Assembly (NCBI RefSeq): GCF_001625305.1
Contig: NW_017802935.1
Location: 3,080,333 to 3,144,332, forward strand
Direction of reading: 5' to 3'
Length of the DNA stretch: 64,000 nucleotides
Origin: Branchiostoma belcheri
Taxonomy: Eukaryota > Chordata > Leptocardii > Amphioxiformes > Branchiostomatidae
Below the pieces are notes generated by a model, which saw nothing but the letters and a program-made list of their open reading frames with translations, searched no databases and was not told the DNA's origin. The translations under genes and the position numbers were made by a program. Shown one piece after another: positions 40,840-60,752 of this stretch. Within the stretch, counting starts at the first letter, position 1. Each line of letters opens with the position of its first letter.

Positions 40840-42159
40840 GACGGAGCTATTGCTGTGTTGTCTCCTTGTAATTGTCACATCCTAAAACTTTCTGTCAAGA
40901 GAATGTTGCATGGTTGTAGAAAACCTATGAGAAATAGAAAAGAAGGGTGTTGCAGCCGACTTCTGAACGTGATGCTTTGACTGGATAAGATTTTCAGTAA
41001 TGTATACAGAAACTGACTTAGAAACAGGCGTGCAAAAAAGAGTATATTGCCCAACACAGCTACGGCGTAGATTTAACTGTATTTACTACAAGGATAGATA
41101 GCTCGAAATCGAAGCAGGTGCTTTACAACAAAACATTTGTAATTGTATAGTTCGCACCAACGAAAAACAACAACAACACATACTGAGAACATACGTTTAT
41201 CTACATTTCACTTACCTAGATGCAAAAAAGCTGCAAGTCTTTATGCTGCGCCACAGAAAGTCGTCTTCGAAATGGGCCCTTGTGTTCTCAGTGGTCTCTA
41301 TCTCGTGATAGCAACGCCAAACAACACCGCCAGGTTGCTATTTACTTATAACCTTGAATGGATTTACTATCGCGTTAGTTCAATATAATCTTACAAAGCG
41401 TCCAATAATGCCAGACCCTTGTCGTATATATGAAAAACTTCCCGGTAAGTTCGTTACTGATTAACTTTATTGGAGAGATTTAGAAGGTGGCGACCTTGAG
41501 ATTTGGTGTTAGTGATGAGTTAATCTTAACAGATAAATTGATATACATGTATAAAACATTGATGACTTATTTCTCTAAACGTTTAATGTAGTTTTCAGTC
41601 AACACTAGACTGTTCATTCCATAGTCATAGATTCATAGTCACAGACCTCCACTGTGTATTGTGTTGGTGCGCATTAGGCTATTAGTCAATATGGTTGTAG
41701 CATAAAAACAACTTAGGTTTGTAATGGCCTCGCCGAAAAATCCGACGACAAAAGAATTGTTCGACGAATGTATCCTCGCAATAGAAACTATCGCGCGCTA
41801 TTGTTCAATATAGCATTGACAACAAAGGCAAAAGTATGGAGGGTACAGGCAGTTCGTGTACAGTGAACAAAAGCATTCCATAAGCCAAGCTTGGCTTCAG
41901 AAGAAAAGAGCCACCTGCGATACCAAGCAAAACTGCAGCCATTCCGTCCAACAAAAGCTGAGCGACACCTGTTCCTACTGGTCTGACAGGTGTGGTCACG
42001 TGCCCCTATTCACAATACCTGGTCCATATCAGGTTGCTTATCTACATACGGACAGAATAGACATGTTTACAGTATCATGGAGCCGCCCGGACTCCTGTTT
42101 ACGAACGGACTGATCTTATGTGGTTTCAAGTTCAACATGGCGGGCCACCACCCAACGGT
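40840..42159. other. Divergent intergenic region between KY-like paralogue and the 42160 gene
   Basis: No supported exon. Near 41740-41775 the text CGACGACAAAAGAATTGTTC is a single diverged copy of the tandem unit found at 43935-44870. The region just before 42160 has a short overlapping upstream frame (ATG at 42075-42077, stop overlapping the proposed start). Confidence 0.4.
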
Positions 42160-48357
<6,198 letters not shown>

Positions 48358-48826
48358 ACCTGGTCGTCCTGGAAACGGGAAAAATCTATGTAAATTAATG
48401 CAAACTATGTAGAGTATTGAATGGATAGTATTGAATGTTTAATATGGAATAATAATTCTGTTGCAAACTTGCCACCATATGCTTCTCAATGTACATCGTT
48501 GTACCGTGACAACTGGCTGCTTGGTCGTTCTTTTAAACTAGAATTAAAAGAATAAGCTAATATTTGATAGAATTATTAAATGAAATCACGTCATTTAGAA
48601 ATATCACTGTGTGCAAAAAATGTTTGCTTGTACCCCAGATATTATGTTTACAGATACTAGAGATTCAATATACAAAGTTATTTTTGTTGCCGAGAAATAT
48701 CCTTTGAATGTTGTCACACAGCTACTAAGTATCATCTGTGTAGATGTTGTATTTCCATTTTCACACACAGCGTAATATGTTAGAATTAATTACAATTTCA
48801 TTTCATTTGTGTCTTCAAGCCATAAG

Positions 48827-48832
48827 AATAAA
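48827..48832 (+). terminator. Poly(A) signal AATAAA of the 42160 gene
   Basis: AATAAA about 470 bp after the stop codon at 48357, the first canonical signal seen in the 3' flank. Confidence 0.5.
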
Positions 48833-48992
48833 TTTCTTCTGTGTCTAATTTCTGAGTCTACACGTGTCATCATAAATTTCATGTTGCTTATCAAAACTAA
48901 GATATTGTATGCAACGAATTGCCAAAGCAAATTTAAATGCAGCGATTTTCAGATTTAAAGTAGGGAATAGCACAGAGGTTCTCATCTAATTG

Positions 48993-49138
48993 AATCCATC
49001 CATCCATCCATCCATCCATTCATTCATCCATCCATCCATCCATCCATCCATCCATCCATCCATCCATTCATTCATTCATCCATCCATCCATCCATTCATT
49101 CATTCATTCATTCATCCATCCATCCATCCATCCATCCA
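48993..49138. repeat. (TCCA/TTCA)n tetranucleotide repeat
   Basis: About 36 tetranucleotide units of TCCA with interspersed TTCA blocks. Confidence 0.97.
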
Positions 49139-49309
49139 ACGATTCCTTCCTTTCATCCCTCCAATCCTCCCTTTCCCAATCATCAATCCATCCATTCGTT
49201 GAATTCATCTTTTGACGTAGTCAAAGCACCAAAATGATTGTCTCCCAGTCACGTTGCACAGCGGTCTCCCACCGATCACCTTGGAGACAACAAAAACAAC
49301 GTCGTGTCC

Positions 49310-49561
49310 NNNNNNNNNNNNNNNNNNNNNNNNNNNNNNNNNNNNNNNNNNNNNNNNNNNNNNNNNNNNNNNNNNNNNNNNNNNNNNNNNNNNNNNNNNN
49401 NNNNNNNNNNNNNNNNNNNNNNNNNNNNNNNNNNNNNNNNNNNNNNNNNNNNNNNNNNNNNNNNNNNNNNNNNNNNNNNNNNNNNNNNNNNNNNNNNNNN
49501 NNNNNNNNNNNNNNNNNNNNNNNNNNNNNNNNNNNNNNNNNNNNNNNNNNNNNNNNNNNNN
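49310..49561. other. Assembly gap (252 N)
   Basis: A run of N. Reading frames that cross it are meaningless. Confidence 0.98.
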
Positions 49562-52199
49562 AAAGTGAAGAGGGAAAGAAACGTATCTTGCTTACGTCAT
49601 AAGACATTGTGCGATACCAAACAATATATTATCACCATACGTAAATACATTTTTAATCCGCGCAACCCACTGCAAACCTGTCCACCGTCCTTTATGACGT
49701 GAAAAGTGCGAATTGGGCTATAAACGAATTACATAGGAAAAATAGAAGCCTCCGTTAAAGTACACCGTGGCACGTATGCAAAAAAAAGCTATCAAGTCGA
49801 AGCTCTCTCTATTCTAGGCATATATCACGAAGCAAGTGACATGTATGAGGATTGGGGATTTCAATCCTCAAAGAACGATCATAAGAAAGACTGTTAGCTA
49901 TTGGTTTTGTTCAATTTTGTAACGTATTTATCATAGGTGTACTCCAACCAGAGAGGATTGTCTGTGAACAAACTAGTATTCAAAGATTTATCAGGCCGAT
50001 GTGCAAGAACGTATATAATACAATAGACGTGGTGTTTATCTCCTAGTGAATGGAAAGCTCTAGAACCTGATCTGCGTGCAGATTTGCTGGTGTGGATTAT
50101 CCGGATCAAACCAGAGCTGAACTGCACGGAACTGCTTCTGGTGCGCGCAAGCTGTTGTTTCCCATTAATAGAACATACAAGCACAACAAGCTCGTACGGC
50201 AAGGTTCTGCAGTTGACTATGAATAACATACTGTCAAACAAAGCTGGAAGCACGCCGTTGTCGGGGCTTCTGAGCCACAATTTCAATGATAAAGTCTAGC
50301 CTACACAACAGGTCTTTGTTTTACGTTGGTTACATGTACCGTTTTTCTGATCGCTATACTATTCTGCTGACTGAAACTACTTACTCTGTAGGTGACGAAA
50401 GCCTTTAGAAAACAGAACGGGATCGGCCCCAAACAAAGAAAGAAAAACGGTTGTGCCTTGGTCCTTTTTGTATTCAGAACCGTGCTTTTTTTCCCAGAAC
50501 CATGCGCAGGTACAGTTCACAGAATAGTGCTTTATCCAGAACCATGCTAATGCACGATTCTGGATAGTACACTCGTATACAGAACCGTGCTTTATCCAGA
50601 GCCGCTCTGGATAGTCCACATGTATCCAGAACTGTGCTTAGAACGTTTTTGGATTCGCGGAGACCGTGCCTGATCTTATCCCTAACCCATTCAGGGCTAG
50701 AACTAGATAGGCACGGTTCTGGACACATGTACAAATCGGGACTCGAATCGTACTAAGCCAAAATCTGCCCTACATGTCGACTTAGCATTGAGACTGCTCT
50801 CTACCTCCATCCATCTACTCTGTTTTATTGTAACGAAGAGTGGCAAGATCACTGAATCCGATACGGCAAAGCTACAATTCTAACCGGCACAACCTTATCA
50901 AAACGACAACTGCTTCCGGTTCTAACATACATCAGATGCTGAAGCGGATTAATTACTTTGGCAGCCGTCATCACAGGCGGACTATATCATGACAGAGGTT
51001 ACACCATCATATTACAGGCGGATTGGCGGAGGGTCTGCATGGGGGGTTGCTGGCAGCAGTAAACGGTAAAGTTAGGTGGACGACAAATCTAGGAAGACGG
51101 CAATGCTTAACGGTAAATTTAAGAAGATGGAATAATTTTTCTGATAAATTGATGGCAAATTCTGCGCGCGCTAGATTTGGGTATTTTAATTGCCTAAATA
51201 TTGGGAAAACTAGGCTGCAGTCATTGACACAATCGGGCGTTCCATTGTCACTTTGAGCAATCGGACTCCGAATAGCCGGTTTGAGAATTTATTCAATGAC
51301 GTCTATGCCAAAATCGGTTTGGCTCACATTTTGCGCATTGATAGCACTTGGTGTACTAGATGATAACTTTCTTTCTGCTCGACGGCAATTGTTGCCAAGG
51401 TAACGAACCAAAAAAATGTTGGGACCATTTACCCTCATACGTCAACAACACAAAAAGCGGAATAGTCTAGGACCCAGTTACGAAGGAATTATTAAATATT
51501 TCGGATATAAGTATACACAGTGCTTTGAATATTCGTGTACTCTGTACAATTTTCCTACCACAGAATTTATGTCATCTTTTATGGCTTTACTGTACTAATA
51601 AGGCCTAGGTTCCCTCTGCTGTATATCTGCTTACGGCCTGACAACTTTGATGTGCCCCGCACAATAAGCTGATTTGTTGCCTGGCGAAGCAAATTAACCC
51701 GGGGCCTTATTGTTCTCTCGTGTCGTCTTTTACTTTCATCAGATGAGGCTGTGATCATATTACCGGGATCATTTCATCGGGAAGACTGTACTCGCTATAT
51801 GGACTCTCGAATAGTCTACGTATGTTATGTGCCATATAATGGCCACAACAACAATATGGAAAGCATTGGAGACGTTCATAGGTGTATTTTTTTGTCTACG
51901 TCTGCCAAAGTCGAATTGAACCCAACGCAATTGTTGGGTCTAAACTTTGATGTTTACGATTTAGAAGACATAACGTTTGATAAGTGCACAGCAATTGAAA
52001 CAAAGCTTTCCTAGAAAATCCGAAAAATTGTTCCTTTTAGTCCATTTTTTTCGTAACACGTTTCTATGCATCGTTTCTTCCCAAACTATATCAATTTTAT
52101 GCTTTTGGCATGCCCAAATCAGGAAAAAGTGTTTGCATCGCAACAATCGGCTTTGAGGACAAAGAAAGTTAGTTCGTTTATTTTGAATTAGAGGCTACG
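49562..52199. other. Intergenic region without a supported gene
   Basis: No exon pair with splice sites was found. At about 50044-50150 a plus frame reads SPSEWKALEPDLRADLLVW, which may be a retroelement remnant. From 50475 to 50730 lies a cluster of CAGAACCGTGC-type inverted repeats. Confidence 0.35.
50475..50730. repeat. Cluster of CCAGAACCGTGC inverted repeats
   Basis: Several copies of CAGAACCGTGCTTTATCCAG and ATCCAGAACTGTGC in one direction. The cluster closes with CCGTGCCTGATCTTATCCCT and the inverted partner ATAGGCACGGTTCTGGAC. It resembles nested or tandem copies of one short palindromic element, also seen at 18106 and 63035. Confidence 0.7.
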
Positions 52200-52476
52200 A
52201 TTAACGGTGAATTAAACTAGCGGCTCACAGAAAAAGGCATGCAGACCCTCTCGGATAGCCAATCATCATCAAGCGATGTTTACTCGGTCGCTATGGCAAC
52301 AGATGATACGAATTAAAGCGAACAAGAACGATTCACGAATAGTTTCCCGACAACGCTTATTTTTAATTAACGGCGAATTAAACTAGCGGCTCACAGAAAA
52401 AATGCATGCACATGCAGGCCCTCTCGGATAGTCAATCATCACCAGGCGATGTTTACACGGTCGTCATGGCAACAGA
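52200..52476. promoter_or_regulatory. Duplicated ~108-bp block with RFX (X-box)-like sites
   Basis: Copies at 52200-52305 and 52366-52476 share GAATTAAACTAGCGGCTCAC, CCCTCTCGGATAG and GGTCG(C/T)(T/C)ATGGCAACAGATG. The 14-mers GTCGCTATGGCAAC (52287-52300) and GTCGTCATGGCAAC (52460-52473) fit an imperfect X-box inverted repeat with the GGCAAC half-site intact. The block lies 140-410 bp upstream of a TATA box. Confidence 0.5.
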
Positions 52477-52569
52477 TGCCACGCCTGGTCCCCACCACGA
52501 AATAACGATGTCACCCTTCAAGGTTAACCTCCAGCTGAGGCTGAGCCGAGCTGCGGATTTGCCGTGAGC

Positions 52570-52640
52570 TAATGACGTGCATATTGGAGCTGGAACATCT
52601 TGAGGCGGATTATATAAAGGCCGTGCCACGCTGATGATGC
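52570..52640 (+). promoter_or_regulatory. TATA-type core promoter
   Basis: TATATAAAGG at 52611-52620 in GC-richer context, preceded by an inverted CCAAT (ATTGG, about 52583) and a CRE half-site TGACGTG (about 52573). Transcription would start near 52640 towards the coding exon at 53116. Spacing is as expected for a Pol II promoter. Confidence 0.5.
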
Positions 52641-53115
52641 GCCAGGTCCGCTTAGCGTCAACCCTATTCTCTCATCTCCGAATCATAAAGGACGATCACG
52701 TTCCCATCATGCTGCACGCAGGACCGTGTTTTGTCTAGCGGTGATCTCTCATGTGCAGGGACGTCTTGTCAAAATTGGCGATACGATCATCTTGAACGAT
52801 TCTACGGTTAGTACAGAATTGCAGGTACGTGGTGGCCCGCATACGCACGGTACCGTGCAATGACTGATGTTGGATTGGAGAACAGTTCACGGTTTATACA
52901 AGGTAAATCTTGTGCGGGAATTAGCTGGGCCAGGATTGTTTGGATCATGATGTTGACGCGGCGGCGTATGAACCAAGACTGGGCAATGTTTTCAGGCTGC
53001 TGAAACACATCAGAGCGGCCCTACTGAGGTGTGTATCTACTGCACGGGAAAAACGATGCACCACTGAGATCTGAGGCCGGGGAAAACACTAAACGGAATC
53101 TGATCGCCATCTTGA

Positions 53116-53284
53116 ATGGGGTCGTCGGTTTCGACCAAGGGAAGGTCAAAACAGGCAGCCCCGCCGCGGAACCGAGTCCACGCCGAGACGACGGGCAGCG
53201 ATGGCTGCATCGAGGCGCAGTCGGCCAGGAGGACACCTCGGCCCGACAAGCGCACCTCCGAGCCCACGGTGGTTGTGGAACAAG
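53116..53284 (+). CDS. First coding exon of an unidentified gene with a myristoylation-type start
   Basis: ATG at 53116 follows an in-frame TGA directly. The frame reads MGSSVSTKGRSKQ, then a Pro/Arg/Thr-rich stretch with TTGSDGCIEAQSARRTPRPD and ends TVVVEQ before a consensus donor (CAAG|GTACGT). M-G-x-x-x-S is the N-myristoylation pattern. GC content and lack of stops stand out from the flanks, and a TATA promoter lies 500 bp upstream. A possible 5' UTR intron runs from about 52825 (GCAG|GTACGTGG) to about 52996 (TTTTCAG). No downstream exon was recognised, so the product is partial (56 residues) and unnamed. Confidence 0.5.
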
Positions 53285-56200
53285 GTACGTAACGTACGTG
53301 GTGTTTGCATAAAGCCACCCAGATGGTGAGGTCGGCCTGCTCAAAGCGTTAGCGCGTAATCAGGCACGTCTTACGCCGGGCTTTTAGGCAGCGTTTAACG
53401 GCGAGATTGGGTTGTCATGTAGGTAGTCAGCCGCACAGCTGGACACCGCTTTTGTCCCACATCCAGAGATGCTACCAATGCGGTACATTGCAAATGTTGC
53501 AATAAACTCTAACACATATCATAATGCCTAAAGCTTTGTACCTATATTACCGACATCACCCCTTATTAATCTTATTAATGCCCACGACCTATTTATTCAT
53601 AGCCATCATATTACAGTAGCGTTCTGAAGAAAATTTCAGAAGCCAGTTTCAAACTGTTGCAATAGACCGATTCTCTAGCAAACAAAATCTGCTCGAATAA
53701 CCGACTTTCTTGTCGTGCTTTTATAAGGTCCCTTTCTGTGTCTTAACACCAGAGTTATTTATATCGCATTTGAATGGGTAATAGTTCACTAATTACTCTG
53801 TCATGCATAGATGGCTAATGTAATACTGCTCGTCAAAATTACCTGCTTCATTTATTCATTCATTCATCCATTAATATATTCATATATTCTGTTACTCATT
53901 CACCTACCGAAACTCTATTTAACTTCATTAACATCAAACTACACACAGAGAGCTGATTTTTTTTATCTCTAACCTCAAAGTGTAGATTTTTGTTTAGTTC
54001 GGAGAAAATATTAATGTTAGTCTTATGGGCAACACATGTACTCAATTCACTAAGCAACTTTACAGGCCACGTTTCGTACACCTTGGCGTTTAGCAGCGAA
54101 GCCAACACCCTGCGCACTGTTTTTCAGCGTGTCTTCTGTTGAAGTGTTAGGAGATATGTTTTTGAACATAACACAAGCCGTCCGTTTTGGTTAATGCACA
54201 CAGATATGGAAACTCAGAGACATACACATAGACGTGGGCAATCTCCTTTCAGTTTCTTGGAGTGGAAATAATGTAATATTGACTAATAACATGGAAAAAT
54301 CCCCTTGGCAATCTTCCATTTCTGATAACATTTTGTTTGTGTCATTCAACTATTGGCAGTGTCACTCAGCCCAATAGAATCTAGGAAGAGGTGTGTGCTT
54401 ATATAGTGAGAGTGTTTGTGTGTGATTCTGGTAGTGTACGTACGACAAAAAGAGCTGATGACGTTTCGTTACAAGAGTTGCAGTATGTTCTGTAGATCTG
54501 CAGTCTAGAATTTGTCTAGATCTGCAGTAGATTTTATACAGCTGCAGTTATAGAACTGCTGTAGTTTCTATAGAGCTGCTGTATATTCTTTAGTAGTTAC
54601 GTTTTGTAAGGCTGGGCAGTTTAAGATACAGTTTAAGTATAAATGTACTGTGCTCTTTATGATCATATAGTACCTACGAACTGTAAAAGATATCTCAATA
54701 AATGGTCCTCTATATTCTGGTACATGGTTCCATGCCCGAAAAAATTACCAGTTTTGGTGCACATTGTTTAAAGGTTAAAACTGTCGCCAAGGAAACAACG
54801 ATTTTTAGGTGGATGTGAATTGTGTTTGCGCTAAATGAAATGGGGAATCTATTCAGTAACTCAATAGCTGCTGAGCCGTTTGAGGTTCCCAAATTACTAT
54901 GGAAGTGGGTTATTACGTTACATATAATTTGAGCAGGAAAAGCATTAAGGTATCATTTCTGCAATCTATACATTAAAGATGTCATTGTATAAGTGTGGGT
55001 CATGGATGTGAAATTATACGGTATGGTAAACGATTGAAAATGAGTGGTTATTACGTATTCTTAGATTCTATTTCGGAAAAATGTGAGAAAACACATTAGG
55101 ACTGAAGCAAGATGACACATTTAGTAATAACTGCGATCTGAACTATAATGTTCATAATATAGGTAATGTGAAGAACATTACTATGATTTTAGATGGACAT
55201 CATTTAGAAGCAAGTATCAGTAGAGATTTTATCCCTCAAAAATAAGAAGAAGAAAAGAAGAAATTAACAGTGTCTCAACATAGAAGTGCCAGTACAAGAA
55301 GATGGTTAGATCTTTGCTATATAAGCTTTGTTGTGGGTCTACTTTGATTGATGACACAAAAGTTGCCCTCAAAACGTCACATTGATGATTTTAACATACT
55401 TTTCCACGGTCATTGACCCAATGTGTTTGTGCATTATGCCTAATTAAGGGAGTCCATGAAGGATATCTGCTGTAATCATATCAAATTTTGTTACACAATG
55501 CCTCTGTCTATTGTATGTATTTTTCGTAGGCCTAACACGTTCCATATACTGTTTTGTGTATCTATTGCCTATAACGTTCAATTTATACTTTACTATCATT
55601 ATCAGTATATATATGTAGCTTATGACTGAAGAAAATTTGTATCTACAAAGAGGTTCATTGATGTTTTTAATCTTGCTTCAGTATTTTGGTTTTGTCTGTT
55701 TGATTTCTGTCAGGATCCGTGGCACTTCTTTGTATTTGTTTTTGTTACTTTTGCAATAAGAAAATGAAGAAAAAAGTCATCTAAGCGCATTCATGTCTAC
55801 AAGGCATTTACTTTACAGTTTGATCCCACGTGTCAGTATCCTGGATACGAAACTGAGCATGCGCTGTTGGTACATTTTTGTGGCCATCGACCTACCCGAC
55901 CTGACTATCAAGTCATGAAAAGCATCTGATGGATCCAACTGAATTCTGAATTTGGTCTCAACACATCATGATTGTCCTGTGCTATTGTAAAGTCTACCTC
56001 AAGACATTCTGTCTTTAAATCTATTTCAATCTATACCTAAAGGACCATATAAGAACTTCCTATATGGATATTTTCTCTATGGACAAGTACAGTGCATTGA
56101 TTTTACTACACTTACTAATAGTCGTAGTGATCTCGGTACATACATAAATCATAACCTACTTAATGGAACTAATAATAGTTTAATCCGAACCACATTTGAT

Positions 56201-57628
56201 CCGATTGGGATAACATTTCACATCCTGTTTTTAAGCCGCTTGTTTTTAAGATCATGCAAGGTCATATTTGGTGAAGTGACAAGGACAAGATTCATTGAGC
56301 AAAAGAAGATTGTTTCACAGTCTAACATTTGACGACAGGAATTCATAGTTTGGATGAATATCTATTCACATTTGGCATGTACGTTTTATCTTGATAGAGC
56401 GTCATTGTTTTTGGTAAATCATGAGCAGCCAATTCCTATAACCTGTACATTTCACAGGTAATTTTACAGCAATAAAATGTGACTAGTAACACATAATGTT
56501 ATTTCCTGATGCCATATTTTAAACGCGTACCCAACTATATAAAAACGTCTTGATAGACACGTACTCTTTATCCCAACAGCTGCTGTGGTTAACATGTTCT
56601 ACGTTCTTATTCGATGATGGCTAAGAACCATTGGCGAACTGCCTCCAGCTCATATGTTTCACCTACTATGTGAGACGCCATCAGCTGTCTAATATAATCA
56701 GAAGGTTAAGGACCCTTGAGAAACCTCCTGACCTAATTTTCTTTGACTGAGAGCACTGAAGAACGATGTACTACTTTTTCCGAGAATACTACGTGAGTAA
56801 TCCCATATCACATCAAAATCATCACGAATGAGGAACGTTAAACAAAGAATTTTAATGGATTTCTATTCGTTCAAAAGGATTTTCTCAAAGGATTTCTATT
56901 CCTGTAACAGAGATCGTACCGCCTTAACAGACCCAGGCAATATTCAAATAGCTGCCACCCCTGCTATGTAGTGGACTAACTAGATTATCCATGCATGTAA
57001 TGCCAACCCCCAGCCTTAGCAACTGCGAGGAACATGTGATTGGCCACTTAACAACGGCCCCATTGAATTGCATGCATTCATACCGTAGTAGCCCATTGAG
57101 AGTATATGTCACTAAAATAAGTCTAATGGCCTAGCTAGATACTAGTAGGTGAAAGGGCTTTGAGTGTGGAATGCCTCATCGCTGATATAGGAGGTTATGT
57201 TTCGATAGGAAATATGATAAAAACGCACCAAGTTATAAACATGATTTTCCACAGCTGAAGGGTCATCATATATCAATAGGCTTTCTAAGACGTTCCTTCT
57301 AAGGCGTTCTTTCTCTACATACCCTGGCGCCAACATACGCACTTATAGGCGAGACAGTAGGATTCTACTACTGAAAATAGGATTACATAGTGAGGAAGAA
57401 GCAGCACACGTATATTTCCGTAAGAAGGCTTAGACTGGTGCGCACATCCCTAACCTTGCAGTGCCTGTCAAGGGGAAAATCAGCACATCATTCAGCAACC
57501 AGGGATAGTCAAGTGTTTTAGTAGCAGAAACACCAGGGACAGTGATGGTAGAGTGGGCGTCATTTTAGCACCAGGGACCGTTATTCTAGAGTGGGCGTCA
57601 TATTTATTTCAAATTTTTAGTAAGTGGT
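53285..57628. other. Long region without recognised exon (possible intron of the 53116 gene)
   Basis: AT-rich sequence with only short scattered frames. Near 54480-54600 CTGCAG/GAACTGCTGTAG motifs recur loosely. Nothing else is supported. Confidence 0.35.
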
Positions 57629-58209
57629 ATTCAGCACCAGGGACAGGGACAGCAGTTGTAAAGTGGACGGTATTTAGTACCAGGGACAGGGACAGTGGAT
57701 GTAGAGTGGACGGTATTCAGCACCAGGAACAGGGACAGTGGTTGTAGAGTGGACGGTATTCAGCACCAGGGACAGGGACAGTGGATGTAGAGTGGACGGT
57801 ATTCAGCACCAGGGACAGGGGCAGTGGTTGTAGAGTGGACGGTATTCAGCACCAGGGACAGGGACAGTAGTTGTAGATTGGACGGTATTCAGCACCAGGG
57901 ACAGTGACTGTAGAGTGGACGGTATTCAGCACCAGGGAACAGGGACAGTGGATGTAGTGTGAACGGTATTCAGCACCAGGGACAGGGACAGTGTGATGGT
58001 AGAGTGGACGGTATTCAGCACCAGGGACAGTGACTGTAGAGTGGACGGTATTCAGCACCAGGGACAGGGACAGTGGATGTAGAGTGGACGGTATTCAGCA
58101 CCAGGGCAGGGACAGTGACTGTAGAGTGGACGGTATTCAGCACCAAGGACAGGGACAGTTATGGTAGAGTGAACGGTATTCAGCACCAGGGACAGGGACA
58201 GTGATGGTA
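57629..58209. repeat. Minisatellite, about 13 units of ~43 bp
   Basis: The unit is GTATTCAGCACCAGGGACAG, then GGACAGTGGATGTAGAGTGG and AC, with single-base and small-indel variation between copies. Two weaker related units lie before it (57535-57600). Confidence 0.95.
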
Positions 58210-60752
58210 CAACTGCTGTACTATTGTTGTGCTATCTGCACCGTGTATTTGGCAATAGCTATAGGAGGAATGTCATGGTCATTTTGAAAAAAAAGACGTG
58301 TCCATTCGAGGCTAATGGGACGATCAACTAACACCGTCTCCTTTAAAACCGTTTCCAATGTCGGTGGTAAGATACCAGGGGAACGTGCTACACTGCCAAT
58401 AGGCGTTATAAAGCCCTAAATGCACTACCGCGTAAAAGCAGAGATGGCTCTGAGTACGGCTTAGCAAGTTGATAAAATCTCCTGGGACGAAATGGCCGAA
58501 CGGTTGGCTTACCCTACATGTACGTTCAAAGCGGTACATTTATAGAAACAGCAGTTATGTGGTATCTGAGTCACCGGCAGCAATTTTAGAGCGCTCGCGT
58601 GTTAGGGCACCATGTGCGCGTCTGTTTGCGTCAAGCTTATCACATTGACGACCCCAACTGGTAAGAACCTTCATTAGCTTGACGTCAAAGTCAAAGACAC
58701 GTGATCCCCACGTGTACAACGTATCTACTACACGTGATCACCAGTCTGCCATTACCAGGTAACAACATAATCCCGTTCAACGGATAAAAGCTTTCTCCTG
58801 CACGAGCTTTTGACAAATGCATTTTCTTCGCGCACTTTAGAAGAACTTTGCTAAAAGACAGGAAAGTGAAGACGAAAGGCGACAAGTACCCGAGGAAAGC
58901 GATAGAAAAGCACTTGGCAATGACTGAGTTTCAGTCTGAGTGCCCCTTAATACAACTTGTGTTGCTCTTACGGAGACAAGAAAAATAGTGCATTTTCCGA
59001 AATTGTGCATCTAATGGTTTTACCAGCTAAGTCCTCTTGAAAGGGAGGGTTTGTCCTTGATAACCTTTCGTGCGTTTCGTACGAATGGCAAAACGCAGAG
59101 GACTACTGAGGAATGTACGGATTTGGCCAAACTTCCACTGGCAAAAGACGTAATTTTTTTAACAGTAGTCTCCTCTTCGATTGCCTTTCTCCTGTTTTCA
59201 AAGTGTATCACTTTGCCTCCCTTACAAGTTGACTTAGATGGGGAAAATGACAGTCATCCCAGAAAACCTGTAGAAAGAGTAGCTCATACATTTCACAGAA
59301 AACACAGGAGTCGTGTAATGAGCGACTTGGAACCAAGAGGTCTCGGGTTCGAGTCCTGACACTACATTGCGTCAATATCAGCATACATAATTATGAACCA
59401 CGTGCTTTCAGCGTCTTCCCGCCAGTATATTTGTCGCACGTTTTGAGGAACATCTGCTGGCTAAGTGACACGAATATCCGTATAATGGCCCTCCTTCTGT
59501 TTTTAGAAATGATACCCCGGGGACAGCCAAATCACCAAGGGCATCGCTCCCTTCGTTCATGCCATTAACGGCTTACCGATTCTCGTCACAGTATGGTGAA
59601 ATAATGGCGACAGTGTTTTACGGGTAAATTTTCTGACATTACTACAAAGCTTTTTGCCATGTTGGTTAAAATAGGAACTACTTTCTGCACATTGCTGCAG
59701 CTTTATACGATCGAAAAGTCACGTATAATCCACCTGATCCAGGCATTGGATTTATACCTCCGGGGAAGCATGTGTCCTTCCGCGGCGCGGGAGGGTATTG
59801 TCTTAGATGTGTGCTCGCAGCGAAAACTGGGACTTTCCATCTTTCAAAAACTGTTGCAGTAATAAAGAAAACAGGTAGGTGGCAGGTTTAAAACAACAGC
59901 GCTGCGGCATACGAGAAGCATTTTGGTCATCAATATTCATGAGATAGATCACCTGACTTCACGTGATCATCTAATTGAACATGTGCCATACGCGTCTTGC
60001 TGTTTGATATTTGATACTACAGACGAGGTCCATCTCAATAGCACGAGGACCTCTAGCGGAATATTAAAGCACAGCAGGTAAAAGCACGTCTTCGCCGAAA
60101 AGTCACCAAACATGAAATTTATATGCCATTGCAATGCTGTTGCGGTCCGCTAGATCTCGCGATATCATCCACGAAATACGGTTAGTTGCACATGAAAGTG
60201 TTACTACATGACTTGATATAGTATATAAACAATTACAACTTTCGTGTGCTAAAACGTGTAACACTAAAGATACGACGTGGATAAATACAGTGTGACTAAT
60301 GGATGGGGAAAATAGAGAAACAAAATAGAGATGCTCTTATATAATTGTTAAATGGAGCGTGCGACTGTGTGTTGTGGGCGGCAATAATGGGCGCAGTGAG
60401 CCGAACACAGCTAAATACCATAGAATTACTAGTACTGCAAAGTACAATTAATGGCACAACGAAATGTACATTATCGAACTTTAAGACTCCCAAGCTTGAT
60501 AAATACATGCCCTAAATGAAATATTGGATCTCACTCCTATGCAGCAATGTGGTATCATTGAGTCTAATTGCTAATAGTTTTTAGTGAAACCAAGATTGCT
60601 TGGTTTGTATTCATAAAAGACAGTTACATAGATGTCCTTGGTTTGCAGAGCTGTCATTAAGATTTTCGTATCTCTCTCTCTCTATATATATATATATCTC
60701 GTGAATTATTTATGGCAAGTCATCTGTGCGTTTGAAGCATTCATCTAGCTCA
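58210..60752. other. Intergenic region without a supported gene
   Basis: The only notable item is a tRNA-like 3' half near 59318-59362. A plus frame at 59051-59359 ends in it and has no other support. Confidence 0.35.
59318..59362 (+). repeat. tRNA-like 3' half (B box), probably SINE-derived
   Basis: CGGGTTCGAGTCCTGA forms a five-base T stem around TTCGAGT. The preceding CTTGGAACCAAG folds like an anticodon stem. No matching 5' acceptor stem or A box is clear, so not an intact tRNA gene. Confidence 0.4.

Noticed and set aside
48990-49202. Frame with repeated HPSI
   Set aside because: Translation of the (TCCA)n repeat.
49221-49702. Several frames of 100-150 codons crossing the second gap
   Set aside because: They are open only because N cannot encode a stop.
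57846-58058. Frame with repeated VPGAEYRP
   Set aside because: Product of the 43-bp minisatellite.
59051-59359. 102-codon plus-strand frame with a hydrophobic segment
   Set aside because: No splice support or known motif, and its 3' end lies in a tRNA-like repeat.
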